Origin: Pragia fontium DSM 5563 = ATCC 49100
Lineage (GTDB): Bacteria; Pseudomonadota; Gammaproteobacteria; Enterobacterales; Enterobacteriaceae
Direction of reading: 5' to 3'
Assembly: GCF_900112475.1 (NCBI RefSeq)
Contig: NZ_FOLW01000015.1
Location: 1-56,873, forward strand
DNA length: 56,873 nucleotides
Position numbers and translations under genes: made by a program. Positions within the stretch are counted from its first letter, which is position 1. The number at the start of each line of letters is the position of its first letter. The notes beneath the pieces were generated by a model. It was not told the origin of the DNA. It made no database searches and saw nothing but the letters and a program-made list of their open reading frames with translations. This document shows, piece by piece, positions 8,421 through 18,169 of the stretch.

Positions 8421-9770
8421 ATGAGAATAAATACCTTACATAAGCTTTCTGTTGCTTTATTGACTAGCGCATTGCTGCCTTTATCCGCTTATGCTGAGTC
8501 GCAGAAAAATGATACAACGCCTGAGTTTTTAGCCGATTTTGTCAACAATAGTCAGCTGGATTTTTCACTGCGTAACGTATTTAAAAATTTAAATACTTCT
8601 GACTACGGTGAGCGTTCTGTACAAACCGCATGGGGTCAGGGATTCACCCTTGACTATCGTTCGGGTTATTTAGCCGATATGATCGGTGTTGATGCTTCTT
8701 ATTACAGTGTGTTAAAGCTGGCGAACAGTGATGAGTTCTATGGCCGTAGCGTACTTTATAACGATAATGGTGAAGCGAAAGGCTTTAACAAGATGGGACA
8801 GATCTACGGTAAGTTCCGTCTGGGCGATGATGATACTTACTTCCATTTGTACAGCGGTTGGAAAGAACTGCGTAAATGGGGTGCGTTGAATATTTCTACT
8901 CGTGCTATTCCTAGCTCCTATTTGGGCTGGAGTGCTGAAGCAGGTACTGGCCCATTGAGATTAAGAGGGGCTTATGTCACGCGTTATACCGATCGTGATT
9001 CACCTGAAAAAGTTCACTTCCGCAGTGCAGATAGGAAGCGTCAGATCAGTAATATTTCTACTGCCGATGTGAAATATCAGCTTCAGGATTATAGCGCGCT
9101 ATATTTCTGGGGAGAAAGCCATGACTATATGCGTCGTCAGGGCCTTGAGCTGGAATGGAAACCGTCAACAATGGCGGGTAATAAGCTCCGTGTGACTTCA
9201 TTATTCTATCTGAATCAGGGATTGGATAACTGGACTGAAATGTCCACTTCACATAAAACCTTTAATAAAAACGCTTATCACTATGCGCTAATGGCTCAGT
9301 GGCAAGCCGATCGTTGGAAGCATAAAGTGGGTGCTTCATATACGGTAGCGAAGTTGGATGATGGGCTGGGTCGTTTTGAGTGGCACTTAGCGAAAAACAG
9401 CCGGGGAACGTTTAACTCCATGGCGGATAGCTGGGGTAATGACTACGTTGGGCATAAAGAGAAAATGATTGCCTGGACGCCTGGCTATGCTGTTACGCCT
9501 GAAATTGAAGTGGGTGCAGTCACTAACTACGGCTGGGGCATGAAGTATAAAGGCGTTAGCATTGATCGCGGCGAAACCCTGCTTTATACCCGTTGGGCTC
9601 CAGTAGATGGTAAGTTGAAAAACCTGAGCGTTCAGCTTTCTGGTGGACCATCTTGGAACTTCCAAAGTAAGCGTAACAAGCCAATCTTGAATGAATCGCA
9701 AGATAAAGCGTTACTGGCGCAGAATCACTCTATTGAATTACAGATTGATTATAAGTTTAAGATTTTCTAA
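8421..9770 (+). CDS. OprD-family outer-membrane porin
   Basis: The 449-aa precursor has a signal peptide ending near residue 25 (SAYA-ES), a beta-barrel body rich in aromatic and alternating residues, and a C-terminal phenylalanine. The early segment LDYRSGYLADMIGVDASYY and the SRAIPSSYLGWS-like region are typical of the OprD/ChiP family, which forms narrow substrate-selective channels. It lies between the nucleoside operon and deoR but has its own leader, so nucleoside uptake is a guess from context; Tsx, the E. coli nucleoside channel, is a different and shorter protein. It ends at a hairpin pair shared with deoR. Other OprD substrates (chitooligosaccharides, amino acids) are equally possible. 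Confidence 0.8.
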   Translation: MRINTLHKLSVALLTSALLPLSAYAESQKNDTTPEFLADFVNNSQLDFSLRNVFKNLNTSDYGERSVQTAWGQGFTLDYRSGYLADMIGVDASYYSVLKLANSDEFYGRSVLYNDNGEAKGFNKMGQIYGKFRLGDDDTYFHLYSGWKELRKWGALNISTRAIPSSYLGWSAEAGTGPLRLRGAYVTRYTDRDSPEKVHFRSADRKRQISNISTADVKYQLQDYSALYFWGESHDYMRRQGLELEWKPSTMAGNKLRVTSLFYLNQGLDNWTEMSTSHKTFNKNAYHYALMAQWQADRWKHKVGASYTVAKLDDGLGRFEWHLAKNSRGTFNSMADSWGNDYVGHKEKMIAWTPGYAVTPEIEVGAVTNYGWGMKYKGVSIDRGETLLYTRWAPVDGKLKNLSVQLSGGPSWNFQSKRNKPILNESQDKALLAQNHSIELQIDYKFKIF

Positions 9771-9784
9771 TAATTATTGTTGAA

Positions 9785-9813
9785 ATAAAAAAGGGCGGTT
9801 ATGCCGCCCTTTG
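9785..9813. terminator. Terminator hairpin copy A between porin and deoR (U-tract on minus)
   Basis: GGGCGG/CCGCCC stem (9793-9809). The run of A residues lies on the porin side, so the strong U-tract appears only in leftward RNA. It would end deoR transcripts about 100 bp past the deoR stop. Confidence 0.75.
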
Positions 9814-9882
9814 TCCAGTTGTAACAATAACAAGCCTCTATTGTTACGGCCGGAAAATTATTAGTCGCGTTATCATCAAGTT

Positions 9883-9910
9883 GAAGGGCGGAATAACCGC
9901 CCTTTTTTAT
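9883..9910. terminator. Terminator hairpin copy B between porin and deoR (U-tract on plus)
   Basis: GGGCGG/CCGCCC stem (9886-9902) followed by TTTTTT in the rightward direction. It would end porin transcripts just before the deoR stop. It is the reverse complement of copy A at 26 of 28 positions. A third stem, GTAACAATA with its complement, lies between them (about 9821-9846). Confidence 0.8.
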
Positions 9911-9913
9911 GGC

Positions 9914-10678
9914 TTAATAAATCACACCGATATCGTGTTGATAACAGTAATCGAGATAACTCTTGTCTGGTTGCTGATCGGTGATGATTTTATCAAATTG
10001 ATTGAGTGTGCCGAAACGTCCTGGCTTGGTTTTATCGAACTTATAGGCATCGGCGATAAGTATTTTCTGTTTTGAGGCTGACATGGCCTGCATTTTCATT
10101 CTGACTTCATCCAGAATAAAGCTGGTTACGCCATGTTCCAGGGACACACCTGCCGCAGAAATAAAAGCTTTATTGGGGCGGATAAAATCCAACTCATTAT
10201 TTGCACCAACCGGTGTGAAAATATAGGAACTGGTTTTGAATTCACCACCGCATAAAATAACGGTGCAGTTGGGCTTATTCTTGAGTGATAGAAAGGTATT
10301 CAGAGAATAACACACCCCGGTAAACCTCAGTTCATCAGGAATGTTTTCAATAATAAACGGCAGAGTAGTACCGGAGTCAAAGAACACCGTGTCATTCTCT
10401 TCAATCTGTTGGGCTGCCAGTTTTCCGATATATCTTTTCTCATCAATATTTTTAGATTTCTGCTCGCTGAGAAAATAGTGATTAACGTTATTGTTTTTAG
10501 GATCGATAACAATATAGCCACCGAGCACGATAAGAGAATAGGGATTGTCATTTAAATCGCGGCGAATAGTCATTTCCGAAACGCCTAATGATTGTGCGGC
10601 ATCGCGTAAATGAATTTTATCGCCTTCTTTTAATGTTTGAATTAGCTTTTGTAAGCGCTCTCCACGCGGGGTATCCAT
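9914..10678 (-). CDS. deoR: Deoxyribose operon repressor DeoR
   Basis: The 254-aa DeoR-family regulator has an N-terminal winged helix (LRDAAQSLGVSEMTIRRDL, about 25-43) and a sugar-phosphate-binding domain with FFDSGTT, CYSLNTFL and LCGGEF. These match E. coli DeoR (252 aa) closely, so this is true DeoR and not just a family member. Its E. coli inducer is deoxyribose-5-phosphate. The ATG at 10678 follows AGGATC and gives MDTPRGERL; the in-frame ATG five codons upstream (10693) lacks a ribosome site. DeoR-type operators at 2091-2328 are the obvious targets. I saw no operator upstream of deoR or the porin. Confidence 0.93.
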   Translation of the reverse strand: MDTPRGERLQKLIQTLKEGDKIHLRDAAQSLGVSEMTIRRDLNDNPYSLIVLGGYIVIDPKNNNVNHYFLSEQKSKNIDEKRYIGKLAAQQIEENDTVFFDSGTTLPFIIENIPDELRFTGVCYSLNTFLSLKNKPNCTVILCGGEFKTSSYIFTPVGANNELDFIRPNKAFISAAGVSLEHGVTSFILDEVRMKMQAMSASKQKILIADAYKFDKTKPGRFGTLNQFDKIITDQQPDKSYLDYCYQHDIGVIY

Positions 10679-11076
10679 TGAATGATCCTGCATAAAAGTG
10701 AATTGATATAATGTTATTGAGCGCCATGAAAATTAAGCATAAGATGCATTCTTCCTGACAACTGGTTCATTATTATAATAATACTGCTTGATGTCCAGAT
10801 AAGTCGGTAGCGATTTTGGCACACGGTTTAGCTGGTGATTATAGCTATTTTTTGAGCATCATCGGATTTTATTTTTCTAAAGAAAATATTATGCTGTTGA
10901 AGAAGCGTCGACCAGTGACCTGTAACAAACTATGGTTTATTACCCGTTTGAATTAGCTACTATTTTGGTTGATTCAGTAACAGATTCAATATTGACTCGC
11001 TGGTAAAACATTATTGCAGGTATTAATGTTTCAGGATATAAAAAGTACTATCTAATTAAAATATAAAGGAATAGTT
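10679..11076. other. 398-bp intergenic region between deoR and lipoprotein gene
   Basis: This AT-rich stretch holds the divergent promoters of deoR and the lipoprotein gene. TTGACT near 10994 is a possible -35 element, but I find no convincing -10 at the right spacing. No repeat, operator or small gene is evident. Confidence 0.4.
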
Positions 11077-11436
11077 ATGAAAAAAATGTCGATTTTAGTC
11101 CTGGTGGTGTTGGCTATGGCAGGGTGTGCTTCCAAATATTCAATTATGACTAAATATCATAAACAGTGCGATGCTCAGAACCCTGAGGCGAATGCTTATG
11201 TTGGTTACGTTGACTGTATGAACGCATTATTAGCTGCGGACCATAAAGTGAGCCAAGGTAGTGGAGCTATCAATATTATGGCAACGGCTAATAAGTATAA
11301 GCAGCAGGTAATCGATGGAAAAATGACGGGTAAAGAGGCAAAACTTGCTTTCCAAAACCAATATAAAAGATTCATTTTTAATTTTGGTAATCCTGAATCC
11401 ACCGAGTCTGTTGCCGCAGCTCCTGCAGTTAACTAA
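11077..11436 (+). CDS. Small lipoprotein of unknown function
   Basis: The 119-aa product has a lipoprotein signal peptide: MKK, a hydrophobic stretch, then the lipobox AMAGC with the lipidated cysteine at residue 17. The mature part has two cysteines (CDAQN and DCMNALL) that could form a disulfide, and a lysine-rich helical C-terminus ending in an Ala-rich tail. I do not recognise the family. The gene has an AAGGA ribosome site and its own terminator, so it is probably a real single-gene unit. It lies within the segment that separates yicC from rph. Periplasmic face of the inner or outer membrane is expected. Confidence 0.75.
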   Translation: MKKMSILVLVVLAMAGCASKYSIMTKYHKQCDAQNPEANAYVGYVDCMNALLAADHKVSQGSGAINIMATANKYKQQVIDGKMTGKEAKLAFQNQYKRFIFNFGNPESTESVAAAPAVN

Positions 11437-11458
11437 TCGATATTTCTCTATTTTTATG

Positions 11459-11486
11459 GCCCACCCTGTGGTGGGCTTACTTTTAT
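11459..11486 (+). terminator. Terminator after the lipoprotein gene
   Basis: GCCCACC (11459-11465) pairs with GGTGGGC (11470-11476), followed by TTACTTTT, 22 bp after the stop. Confidence 0.75.
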
Positions 11487-11687
11487 CGATAAGAATGTAT
11501 TTATTCTTTGCCAGTCAGATAAAAGTCTCTTAGCTGCGGTAAAGTTTACTGTCCATGATAGGCATAGCGCTACGAAGTCAGTATAATGCGCGGTCACAGA
11601 AGCAGGGGGCGTTCCTCAATATTTTTAATAATTATATTGTGGAACACTTCCTGAGCCACCAATAAATACACCCGTGGAGATTATTGC

Positions 11688-12404
11688 ATGCGTCCAGAAG
11701 GTCGAAGTGCTCAACAAGTACGCCCTATTACCTTTACTCGCCATTATACCAAACATGCGGAAGGTTCCGTTTTGGTAGAGTTTGGTGAAACTAAAGTGCT
11801 GTGTACGGCGACAATTGAAGAAGGTGTACCGCGTTTTCTGAAAGGGCAAGGTCAGGGATGGATCACTGCTGAATACGGCATGCTACCACGTTCAACCCAT
11901 ACTCGTAATCCACGTGAAGCGGCAAAAGGCAAGCAAGGGGGACGCACGCTGGAGATTCAGCGTCTGATCGCTCGTTCACTGCGTGCCGCGGTTGATCTAA
12001 CCTTGTTAGGTGAGTTCACTATTACATTGGATTGTGATGTGTTACAGGCGGATGGTGGCACGCGTACCGCATCGATTAGCGGAGCCTGCGTAGCATTGGC
12101 TGACGCGCTAAACTCGTTGGTTGCCAAAGGTAAGTTGAAGAAGAACCCAATGAAATGTATGGTCGCTGCGGTATCCGTGGGCATTGTGGGTGGCGAGGCC
12201 CTTTGCGATTTGGAGTATGTGGAAGATTCTGCTGCTGAAACCGATATGAATGTGGTGATGACCGATGACGGTCGCATGATTGAAGTACAGGGTACGGCAG
12301 AAGGTGAGCCGTTTACTCATGAAGAGTTGTTAGAGTTATTGGCTCTGGCTCGTCAGGGAATAGATACCATTATTCAGGCTCAAATAGCCGTATTGGCACA
12401 GTAG
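11688..12404 (+). CDS. rph: RNase PH
   Basis: RNase PH trims tRNA 3' ends by phosphorolysis. The 238-aa product is the full functional length, starting [10 protein letters not shown], with the conserved [28 protein letters not shown] and [17 protein letters not shown] motifs. The reading frame continues to the normal C-terminus; the frameshift known in E. coli K-12 is absent. It forms the usual rph-pyrE pair, with an attenuator hairpin in the gap. TATAAT near 11582 is a possible -10 element. Confidence 0.96.
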   Translation: MRPEGRSAQQVRPITFTRHYTKHAEGSVLVEFGETKVLCTATIEEGVPRFLKGQGQGWITAEYGMLPRSTHTRNPREAAKGKQGGRTLEIQRLIARSLRAAVDLTLLGEFTITLDCDVLQADGGTRTASISGACVALADALNSLVAKGKLKKNPMKCMVAAVSVGIVGGEALCDLEYVEDSAAETDMNVVMTDDGRMIEVQGTAEGEPFTHEELLELLALARQGIDTIIQAQIAVLAQ

Positions 12405-12407
12405 TTG

Positions 12408-12433
12408 AAAAGCGACGGAAACGTCGCTTTTTT
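12408..12433 (+). terminator. pyrE attenuator hairpin
   Basis: AAAGCGACG (12409-12417) pairs with CGTCGCTTT (12422-12430), followed by a T-tract. It starts just after the rph stop and ends 41 bp before pyrE. In E. coli the terminator at this place attenuates pyrE in response to UTP through coupling with rph translation; position and structure suggest the same here. Confidence 0.8.
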
Positions 12434-12473
12434 ATGATTTAATTATTGTTATTCAGTTAAGGAGAGGCCGTTT

Positions 12474-13115
12474 ATGAAACCCTATCAACGCCAGTTTATT
12501 GAGTTCGCACTGAATAAACAGGTATTAAAGTTTGGCGAATTCCACCTGAAATCCGGTCGAGTTAGTCCATACTTTTTTAATGCGGGTCTCTTTAATACTG
12601 GACGTGATTTGGCGTTGCTCGGGCGTTTTTATGCGGCAGCACTGGTAGATTCCGGTATAGCGTTTGATTTACTGTTTGGGCCAGCCTACAAAGGTATTCC
12701 GATTGCCACTACTACGGCGGTTGCTCTGTCTGAACATCATGATATTGATATTCCTTACTGTTTTAATCGTAAAGAAACCAAAGATCACGGTGAAGGCGGC
12801 AGTTTGGTGGGGAGCCCTCTGACCGGCCGCGTTATGCTGGTTGATGATGTGATTACTGCCGGTACTGCTATTCGTGAATCAATGGAAGTGATTCGTCAGC
12901 ATGACGCAACATTGAGCGGAGTATTGATTTCTCTCGATCGTCAAGAGCGTGGCCGTGGTGAACTGTCAGCCATTCAGGAAGTAAAGCGTGATTACCAATG
13001 TGAGGTGATTACTATTGTTACGCTGGATGATTTAGTAGAGTATCTGACGGAGAAGCCAGAGATGGTGGAACAACTGGCGGCCATCCAAGCTTATCGTAGT
13101 GAGTTTGGCGTTTAA
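12474..13115 (+). CDS. pyrE: Orotate phosphoribosyltransferase
   Basis: PyrE joins orotate to PRPP to give OMP in pyrimidine synthesis. The 213-aa product is the E. coli length. The PRPP loop [17 protein letters not shown] lies near residues 121-137, with GPAYKGIPI near 67 and the [13 protein letters not shown] catalytic loop near 98. An AGGAG site precedes the ATG. It follows rph with the attenuator between. The downstream neighbour glpX is convergent, which is not the E. coli arrangement. Confidence 0.97.
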   Translation: MKPYQRQFIEFALNKQVLKFGEFHLKSGRVSPYFFNAGLFNTGRDLALLGRFYAAALVDSGIAFDLLFGPAYKGIPIATTTAVALSEHHDIDIPYCFNRKETKDHGEGGSLVGSPLTGRVMLVDDVITAGTAIRESMEVIRQHDATLSGVLISLDRQERGRGELSAIQEVKRDYQCEVITIVTLDDLVEYLTEKPEMVEQLAAIQAYRSEFGV

Positions 13116-13142
13116 TCGCCTGAAATAGGTTTAGATAAAGTA

Positions 13143-13171
13143 CCATGCTGCCCTGAATGAAGGCAGCATGG
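13143..13171. terminator. Hairpin between convergent pyrE and glpX
   Basis: CATGCTGCC (13143-13151) can pair with GGCAGCATG (13162-13170). No T-tract follows in either direction, so termination efficiency is uncertain. Confidence 0.45.
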
Positions 13172-13186
13172 CATGATGAAAAAGTC

Positions 13187-14197
13187 TTAAAGCAGAATGT
13201 CACACAGGGCAGGATCTTTGCGATCCAGATAATGAATTGACTGAATTCGCCGAATGGTACGGGATTTACCGCGGATCATGAGGGTTTCAGTTGTGGCCAT
13301 ATTCCCTTTGCGCTGAATACCATTCAACAGATCGCCTTTAGTGATACCGGTGGCTGAAAAAATAATATTATCGTTACGCGCCATATCGCCCAACTTAAGT
13401 ACCTTTCCTGCCTCAATGCCCATTTGGCGGCAACGCTCCAGCTCTTGTTCACCGATGCGGCGATTCTCTTCACTGTCCCCTTTTACCTGATGACGAGCCA
13501 GTAAACGGGACTGCATATCGCCGTCTAGTGCTCGAATGACGGCAGCAGAGATAACGCCTTCTGGTGCACCACCGATCCCGTACATCACATCGACTTCACT
13601 GTCTGGCATGCAGGTCAAGATAGAGGCAGCAACATCACCGTCAGGAATGGCGAATACTTTGACGCCTAGCTGCTGCATCTCAGCAATAACCCCATCGTGA
13701 CGCGGCTTAGCCAGCGTGATCACAGTTAAAGACTCCAGGGGTTTCTCTAATTTAGCGGCAATACGAATCAGGTTTTCACGCAGGGGCAAATTTAAGTCAA
13801 TGGTATCTTTGGCGCCAGGGCCAACAACCAGTTTTTCCATGTACATATCAGGCGCATGCAGGAAGGCACCTTTTTCTGCTACGGCCAATACTGATAAAGC
13901 ATTAGCCTGACCCATCGCGGTCATACGGGTACCTTCGATGGGATCAACTGCGATATCGACCGCATCACCATGACCAGTTCCCACTTTTTCCCCGATATAA
14001 AGCATTGGGGCTTCGTCGATCTCACCTTCACCAATCACGATTTCGCCGTCGATATTGACCTGATTTAGTACAATTCGCATGGCTTCTACTGCCGCACCGT
14101 CGGCTTTATTTTTATCGCCGCGGCCTAAATAGCGGTAACCGGCCAGTGCAGCGGCCTCAGTGACACGGGAAAACTCAATCGCTAATTCACGTTTCAT
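13187..14197 (-). CDS. glpX: Class II fructose-1,6-bisphosphatase GlpX
   Basis: GlpX hydrolyses fructose-1,6-bisphosphate in gluconeogenesis and is the third gene of the glpFKX operon. The 336-aa length equals E. coli. Motifs include the metal-binding GEGEIDEAPM near 57, DPIEGTRMTAMG near 86 and the YGIGGAPEGV stretch near 205. A terminator-like hairpin (14309-14332) lies between glpK and glpX, so glpX probably receives read-through or has its own promoter. Its 3' end faces pyrE. Confidence 0.95.
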   Translation of the reverse strand: MKRELAIEFSRVTEAAALAGYRYLGRGDKNKADGAAVEAMRIVLNQVNIDGEIVIGEGEIDEAPMLYIGEKVGTGHGDAVDIAVDPIEGTRMTAMGQANALSVLAVAEKGAFLHAPDMYMEKLVVGPGAKDTIDLNLPLRENLIRIAAKLEKPLESLTVITLAKPRHDGVIAEMQQLGVKVFAIPDGDVAASILTCMPDSEVDVMYGIGGAPEGVISAAVIRALDGDMQSRLLARHQVKGDSEENRRIGEQELERCRQMGIEAGKVLKLGDMARNDNIIFSATGITKGDLLNGIQRKGNMATTETLMIRGKSRTIRRIQSIHYLDRKDPALCDILL

Positions 14198-14308
14198 TTG
14201 TTGGGTCCGTCTGTAGTGAAGAATGGATGATGAATGGAAAAATATTGATGGGATCTTATCACAGTTAACTCGGGTAAAAAGAGGGTGATAAGCGAATTAT
14301 CAACAAAC

Positions 14309-14336
14309 AAAAGGCCCGCAAGCGGGCCTTTTGTTA
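14309..14336 (-). terminator. Terminator between glpK and glpX
   Basis: An 11-bp near-perfect stem, AAAAGGCCCGC with its complement, and TTTTGTTT on the minus strand. It would reduce glpX relative to glpFK. Confidence 0.75.
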
Positions 14337-14350
14337 TCGAGAGCGTTTTA

Positions 14351-15898
<1,548 letters not shown>

Positions 15899-15911
15899 TT
15901 AACGGCAGCCA

Positions 15912-16733
15912 TTATTTTTTGTTGTCGTCGATAGCGCAGGTATGGCAAGGCAAATTGCCGCCAATAAATTTACGATAGCCCCATGCACCCAGACAGCCGC
16001 CGAGAATAGGTCCTAAAATAGGGACAATAAAGTAAGGAATATCTCTGCCTCCGGTCATAGCAATATTGCCCCAGCCAGCAAAATAGGCAAACAGTTTTGG
16101 TCCGAAATCACGCGCCGGGTTCATGGCGAATCCGGTTAGTGGTCCCATAGATGCACCGATAACCGCAACCAGAATACCAATTAATAATGGTGCTAAAGAA
16201 CCGCGCGGTACACCGTTGCCGTCATCGGTTAAGGCCAGAATCAAACAGAGCAGAATAGCCGAGATGACGAATTCCACACAAAATGCCTGAAATACATTAA
16301 TTGCCGGGTTGGGGTAAGTGGAGAACACGCCAGCTAATGACAGACTGTCTACGCTACCTCTGACAATGTGCTGAGCTGTTTCTACTTCGTAGAACAAGCT
16401 GAAGTACAGGCCATATACCAACGCAGCCCCACAGAATGCGCCAGCGACTTGCGCAATAATAAAAGGAACTACTTTCTTGCGGTCAAAACAGGCGAATAAC
16501 CAGAGAGCAATGGTGACGGCCGGGTTAAGATGAGCCCCGGATACACCGGCAGTTAAGTAAACGCCCAGTGCAACCGCCAGACCCCAGATAATACTAATTT
16601 CCCATTGTCCGAGGCTTGCTCCCGCCACTTTCAATGCCGCTACACAGCCAATACCAAAAAAAAGAAATAAACCAGTACCAAGAAACTCAGCAATACATTG
16701 CCCCTTTAAAGAAGGGCCGTCGGTTTGGCTCAT
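15912..16733 (-). CDS. glpF: Glycerol facilitator GlpF (aquaglyceroporin)
   Basis: This 273-aa inner-membrane channel lets glycerol enter by facilitated diffusion. Both NPA signatures are present: HLNPAVT near residue 68 and MNPARDFGP near 203, with six membrane helices and two half-helices. The C-terminus is soluble and contains CHTC. It is the first gene of glpFKX and is divergent from zapB over a 486-bp control region. Confidence 0.96.
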   Translation of the reverse strand: MSQTDGPSLKGQCIAEFLGTGLFLFFGIGCVAALKVAGASLGQWEISIIWGLAVALGVYLTAGVSGAHLNPAVTIALWLFACFDRKKVVPFIIAQVAGAFCGAALVYGLYFSLFYEVETAQHIVRGSVDSLSLAGVFSTYPNPAINVFQAFCVEFVISAILLCLILALTDDGNGVPRGSLAPLLIGILVAVIGASMGPLTGFAMNPARDFGPKLFAYFAGWGNIAMTGGRDIPYFIVPILGPILGGCLGAWGYRKFIGGNLPCHTCAIDDNKK

Positions 16734-17219
16734 AAATATAATCCTGTAAAAGGAAGAAGAGAGAGGTAAATGGCGTTAAGCTGATTACCTGTTTATAGCC
16801 TCTATTAGAGAGATAGAGGGAATAGCTTTATTTTAGCGTTATCGCGCCATTTCGAAAAATAACGAAAGTGTTAATCTGTGTTATCGGTCAAAGAATTGTT
16901 GTTTTGAGTTCGAAAATTGATGCCTGGCTCAGATTTCTGGCAAATTTTGCTGAACCTTCAGAAGCATATTTCTCAATGCGTGTAGACCGCGGTATAATCG
17001 GTTAGCTGGCTTTGACGGATGGTTTTCAGTTTTATTAACAAAATTTCTGAACATTCGCGCTTTATATGGGTCTATGGCTGGACAGCATCAGGTCAGGTTA
17101 ATACAATCATTCTGTTGATTTTGGCGATCCACTAAACGGGATGAGCGCGTCTTGCCGCTAGCGGCTGTGATAATTTTTGATTTTCCGCTTTGCGGTTATG
17201 TCTATATGAGGACAATATA
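16734..17219. promoter_or_regulatory. glpF-zapB divergent control region (486 bp)
   Basis: A CRP-like site TGTGT-TATCGG-TCAAA lies at 16877-16892 (8 of 10 core bases). Nearby TTCG/CGAA half-sites (16852-16867) may belong to GlpR operators, but their spacing is not canonical. A perfect TATAAT at 16993-16998 with TTCTCA 17 bp upstream is a candidate rightward promoter for zapB, giving a leader of about 215 nt. That leader contains a 12-bp palindrome GCCGCTAGCGGC (17154-17165) and a CCGC/GCGG hairpin near 17184. Confidence 0.45.
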
Positions 17220-17462
17220 ATGTCATTTGAAGTATTTGAAAAACTGGAAGCTAAGGTCCAACAGGCCATTGATACCATCACATTATTACAAATGGAAATT
17301 GAAGAGCTGAAAGAAAAAAATAACTCTTTAGTTCGTGAAATTGAAACGGCATCCAATGGACGTGAATCATTAGTGAACGAAAACGCTCAACTGAAACAAG
17401 AACAGCAAGCCTGGCAGGAGCGTTTACGTTTGCTGTTAGGTAAAATGGACGATGTTAACTGA
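17220..17462 (+). CDS. zapB: Cell division factor ZapB
   Basis: ZapB is a small coiled-coil protein that bridges ZapA/FtsZ and MatP at midcell. The 80-aa product starts [18 protein letters not shown] and is almost entirely heptad-repeat helix, like E. coli ZapB (81 aa). The frame is open ten codons upstream, but the ATG at 17220 follows GAGGA and gives the family start. It ends at a bidirectional terminator shared with rraA. Confidence 0.95.
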   Translation: MSFEVFEKLEAKVQQAIDTITLLQMEIEELKEKNNSLVREIETASNGRESLVNENAQLKQEQQAWQERLRLLLGKMDDVN

Positions 17463-17487
17463 TCCAATTTTGTTGATTATTCAGCAA

Positions 17488-17518
17488 TAAAAAACGCCGT
17501 GCAAAGACGGCGTTTTTT
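17488..17518. terminator. Bidirectional terminator between zapB and rraA
   Basis: AAAACGCCG pairs with CGGCGTTTT across an 8-nt loop, with A-run before and T-run after, so it serves both convergent genes. Confidence 0.85.
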
Positions 17519-17547
17519 GTGAGTATTTTTATCGGTGAGATACCGTA

Positions 17548-18033
17548 TTACTCGATATCCAGTGCTTCTTCCGACAGGATAATTCCGGTGTTATCAGCAT
17601 ACAAGTGGTCGCCTGAGAAGAAGGTGACTCCGCCGAAATTGACACGAATATCGCTTTCGCCAATGTTTTGCGAGTCAGCACCAACGGGAATTGATGCTAA
17701 GGCTTGAATACCGATATCCAGCTCTTCCAGCTCATCGACCTGACGAACAGCGCCGTAGATCACCACACCTTCCCATTCGTTCTGAACAGCCAAACGCGCT
17801 AACTCTGCATCGACCAATGCTCGGCGTACCGAACCACCGCCGTCAACCAATAAGACCCGACCCTGACCATTTTCTTCTAATAGTTCATAGAGTAAGCCAT
17901 TATCTTCGAAGCATTTGACCGTGGTGATTTGACCACCGAAAGAGGGGCGTCCGCCAAAGTTAGAGAACAGAGGTTCCACAACGTTGACTTCTTCATGATA
18001 GATGTCGCACAACTCGGAAGTATCATATTTCAT
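17548..18033 (-). CDS. rraA: Regulator of ribonuclease activity A
   Basis: RraA binds and inhibits RNase E. The 161-aa product (E. coli 161) starts [21 protein letters not shown] and contains [19 protein letters not shown] near residue 80 and [16 protein letters not shown] near 107, the trimeric RraA core. Position between zapB and menA is as in E. coli. A small hairpin upstream (18090-18110) separates it from menA. Confidence 0.96.
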   Translation of the reverse strand: MKYDTSELCDIYHEEVNVVEPLFSNFGGRPSFGGQITTVKCFEDNGLLYELLEENGQGRVLLVDGGGSVRRALVDAELARLAVQNEWEGVVIYGAVRQVDELEELDIGIQALASIPVGADSQNIGESDIRVNFGGVTFFSGDHLYADNTGIILSEEALDIE

Positions 18034-18089
18034 AAGATCGTCGCCTGTCAGTGTATCGCCATGAATGATCAGTATATCCTGAATTTTAC

Positions 18090-18110
18090 GAGGATAGCAA
18101 AGCTATCCTC
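18090..18110 (-). terminator. Hairpin between menA and rraA
   Basis: GAGGATAGC-AAA-GCTATCCTC forms a perfect 9-bp stem, but only a weak T-tract follows on the minus strand. It could be a partial terminator or an mRNA end stabiliser. Confidence 0.45.
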
Positions 18111-18169
18111 GGTTTCACGCCTGATATAGCGGCAATCTAAAGCCGCTTGGGATGAAAATTAGTGAATAA

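Noticed and set aside
10327-10551. 74-codon open frame inside deoR
   Set aside because: Same strand, shifted frame, no ribosome site and no recognisable protein; a shadow of deoR.
11688-12404. Possible rph frameshift as in E. coli K-12
   Set aside because: The frame is continuous for 238 codons to the normal C-terminus.
16852-16867. GlpR operator upstream of glpF
   Set aside because: TTCG and CGAA half-sites are present but 8 bp apart instead of 4, so it is noted only as a possibility within the control region.
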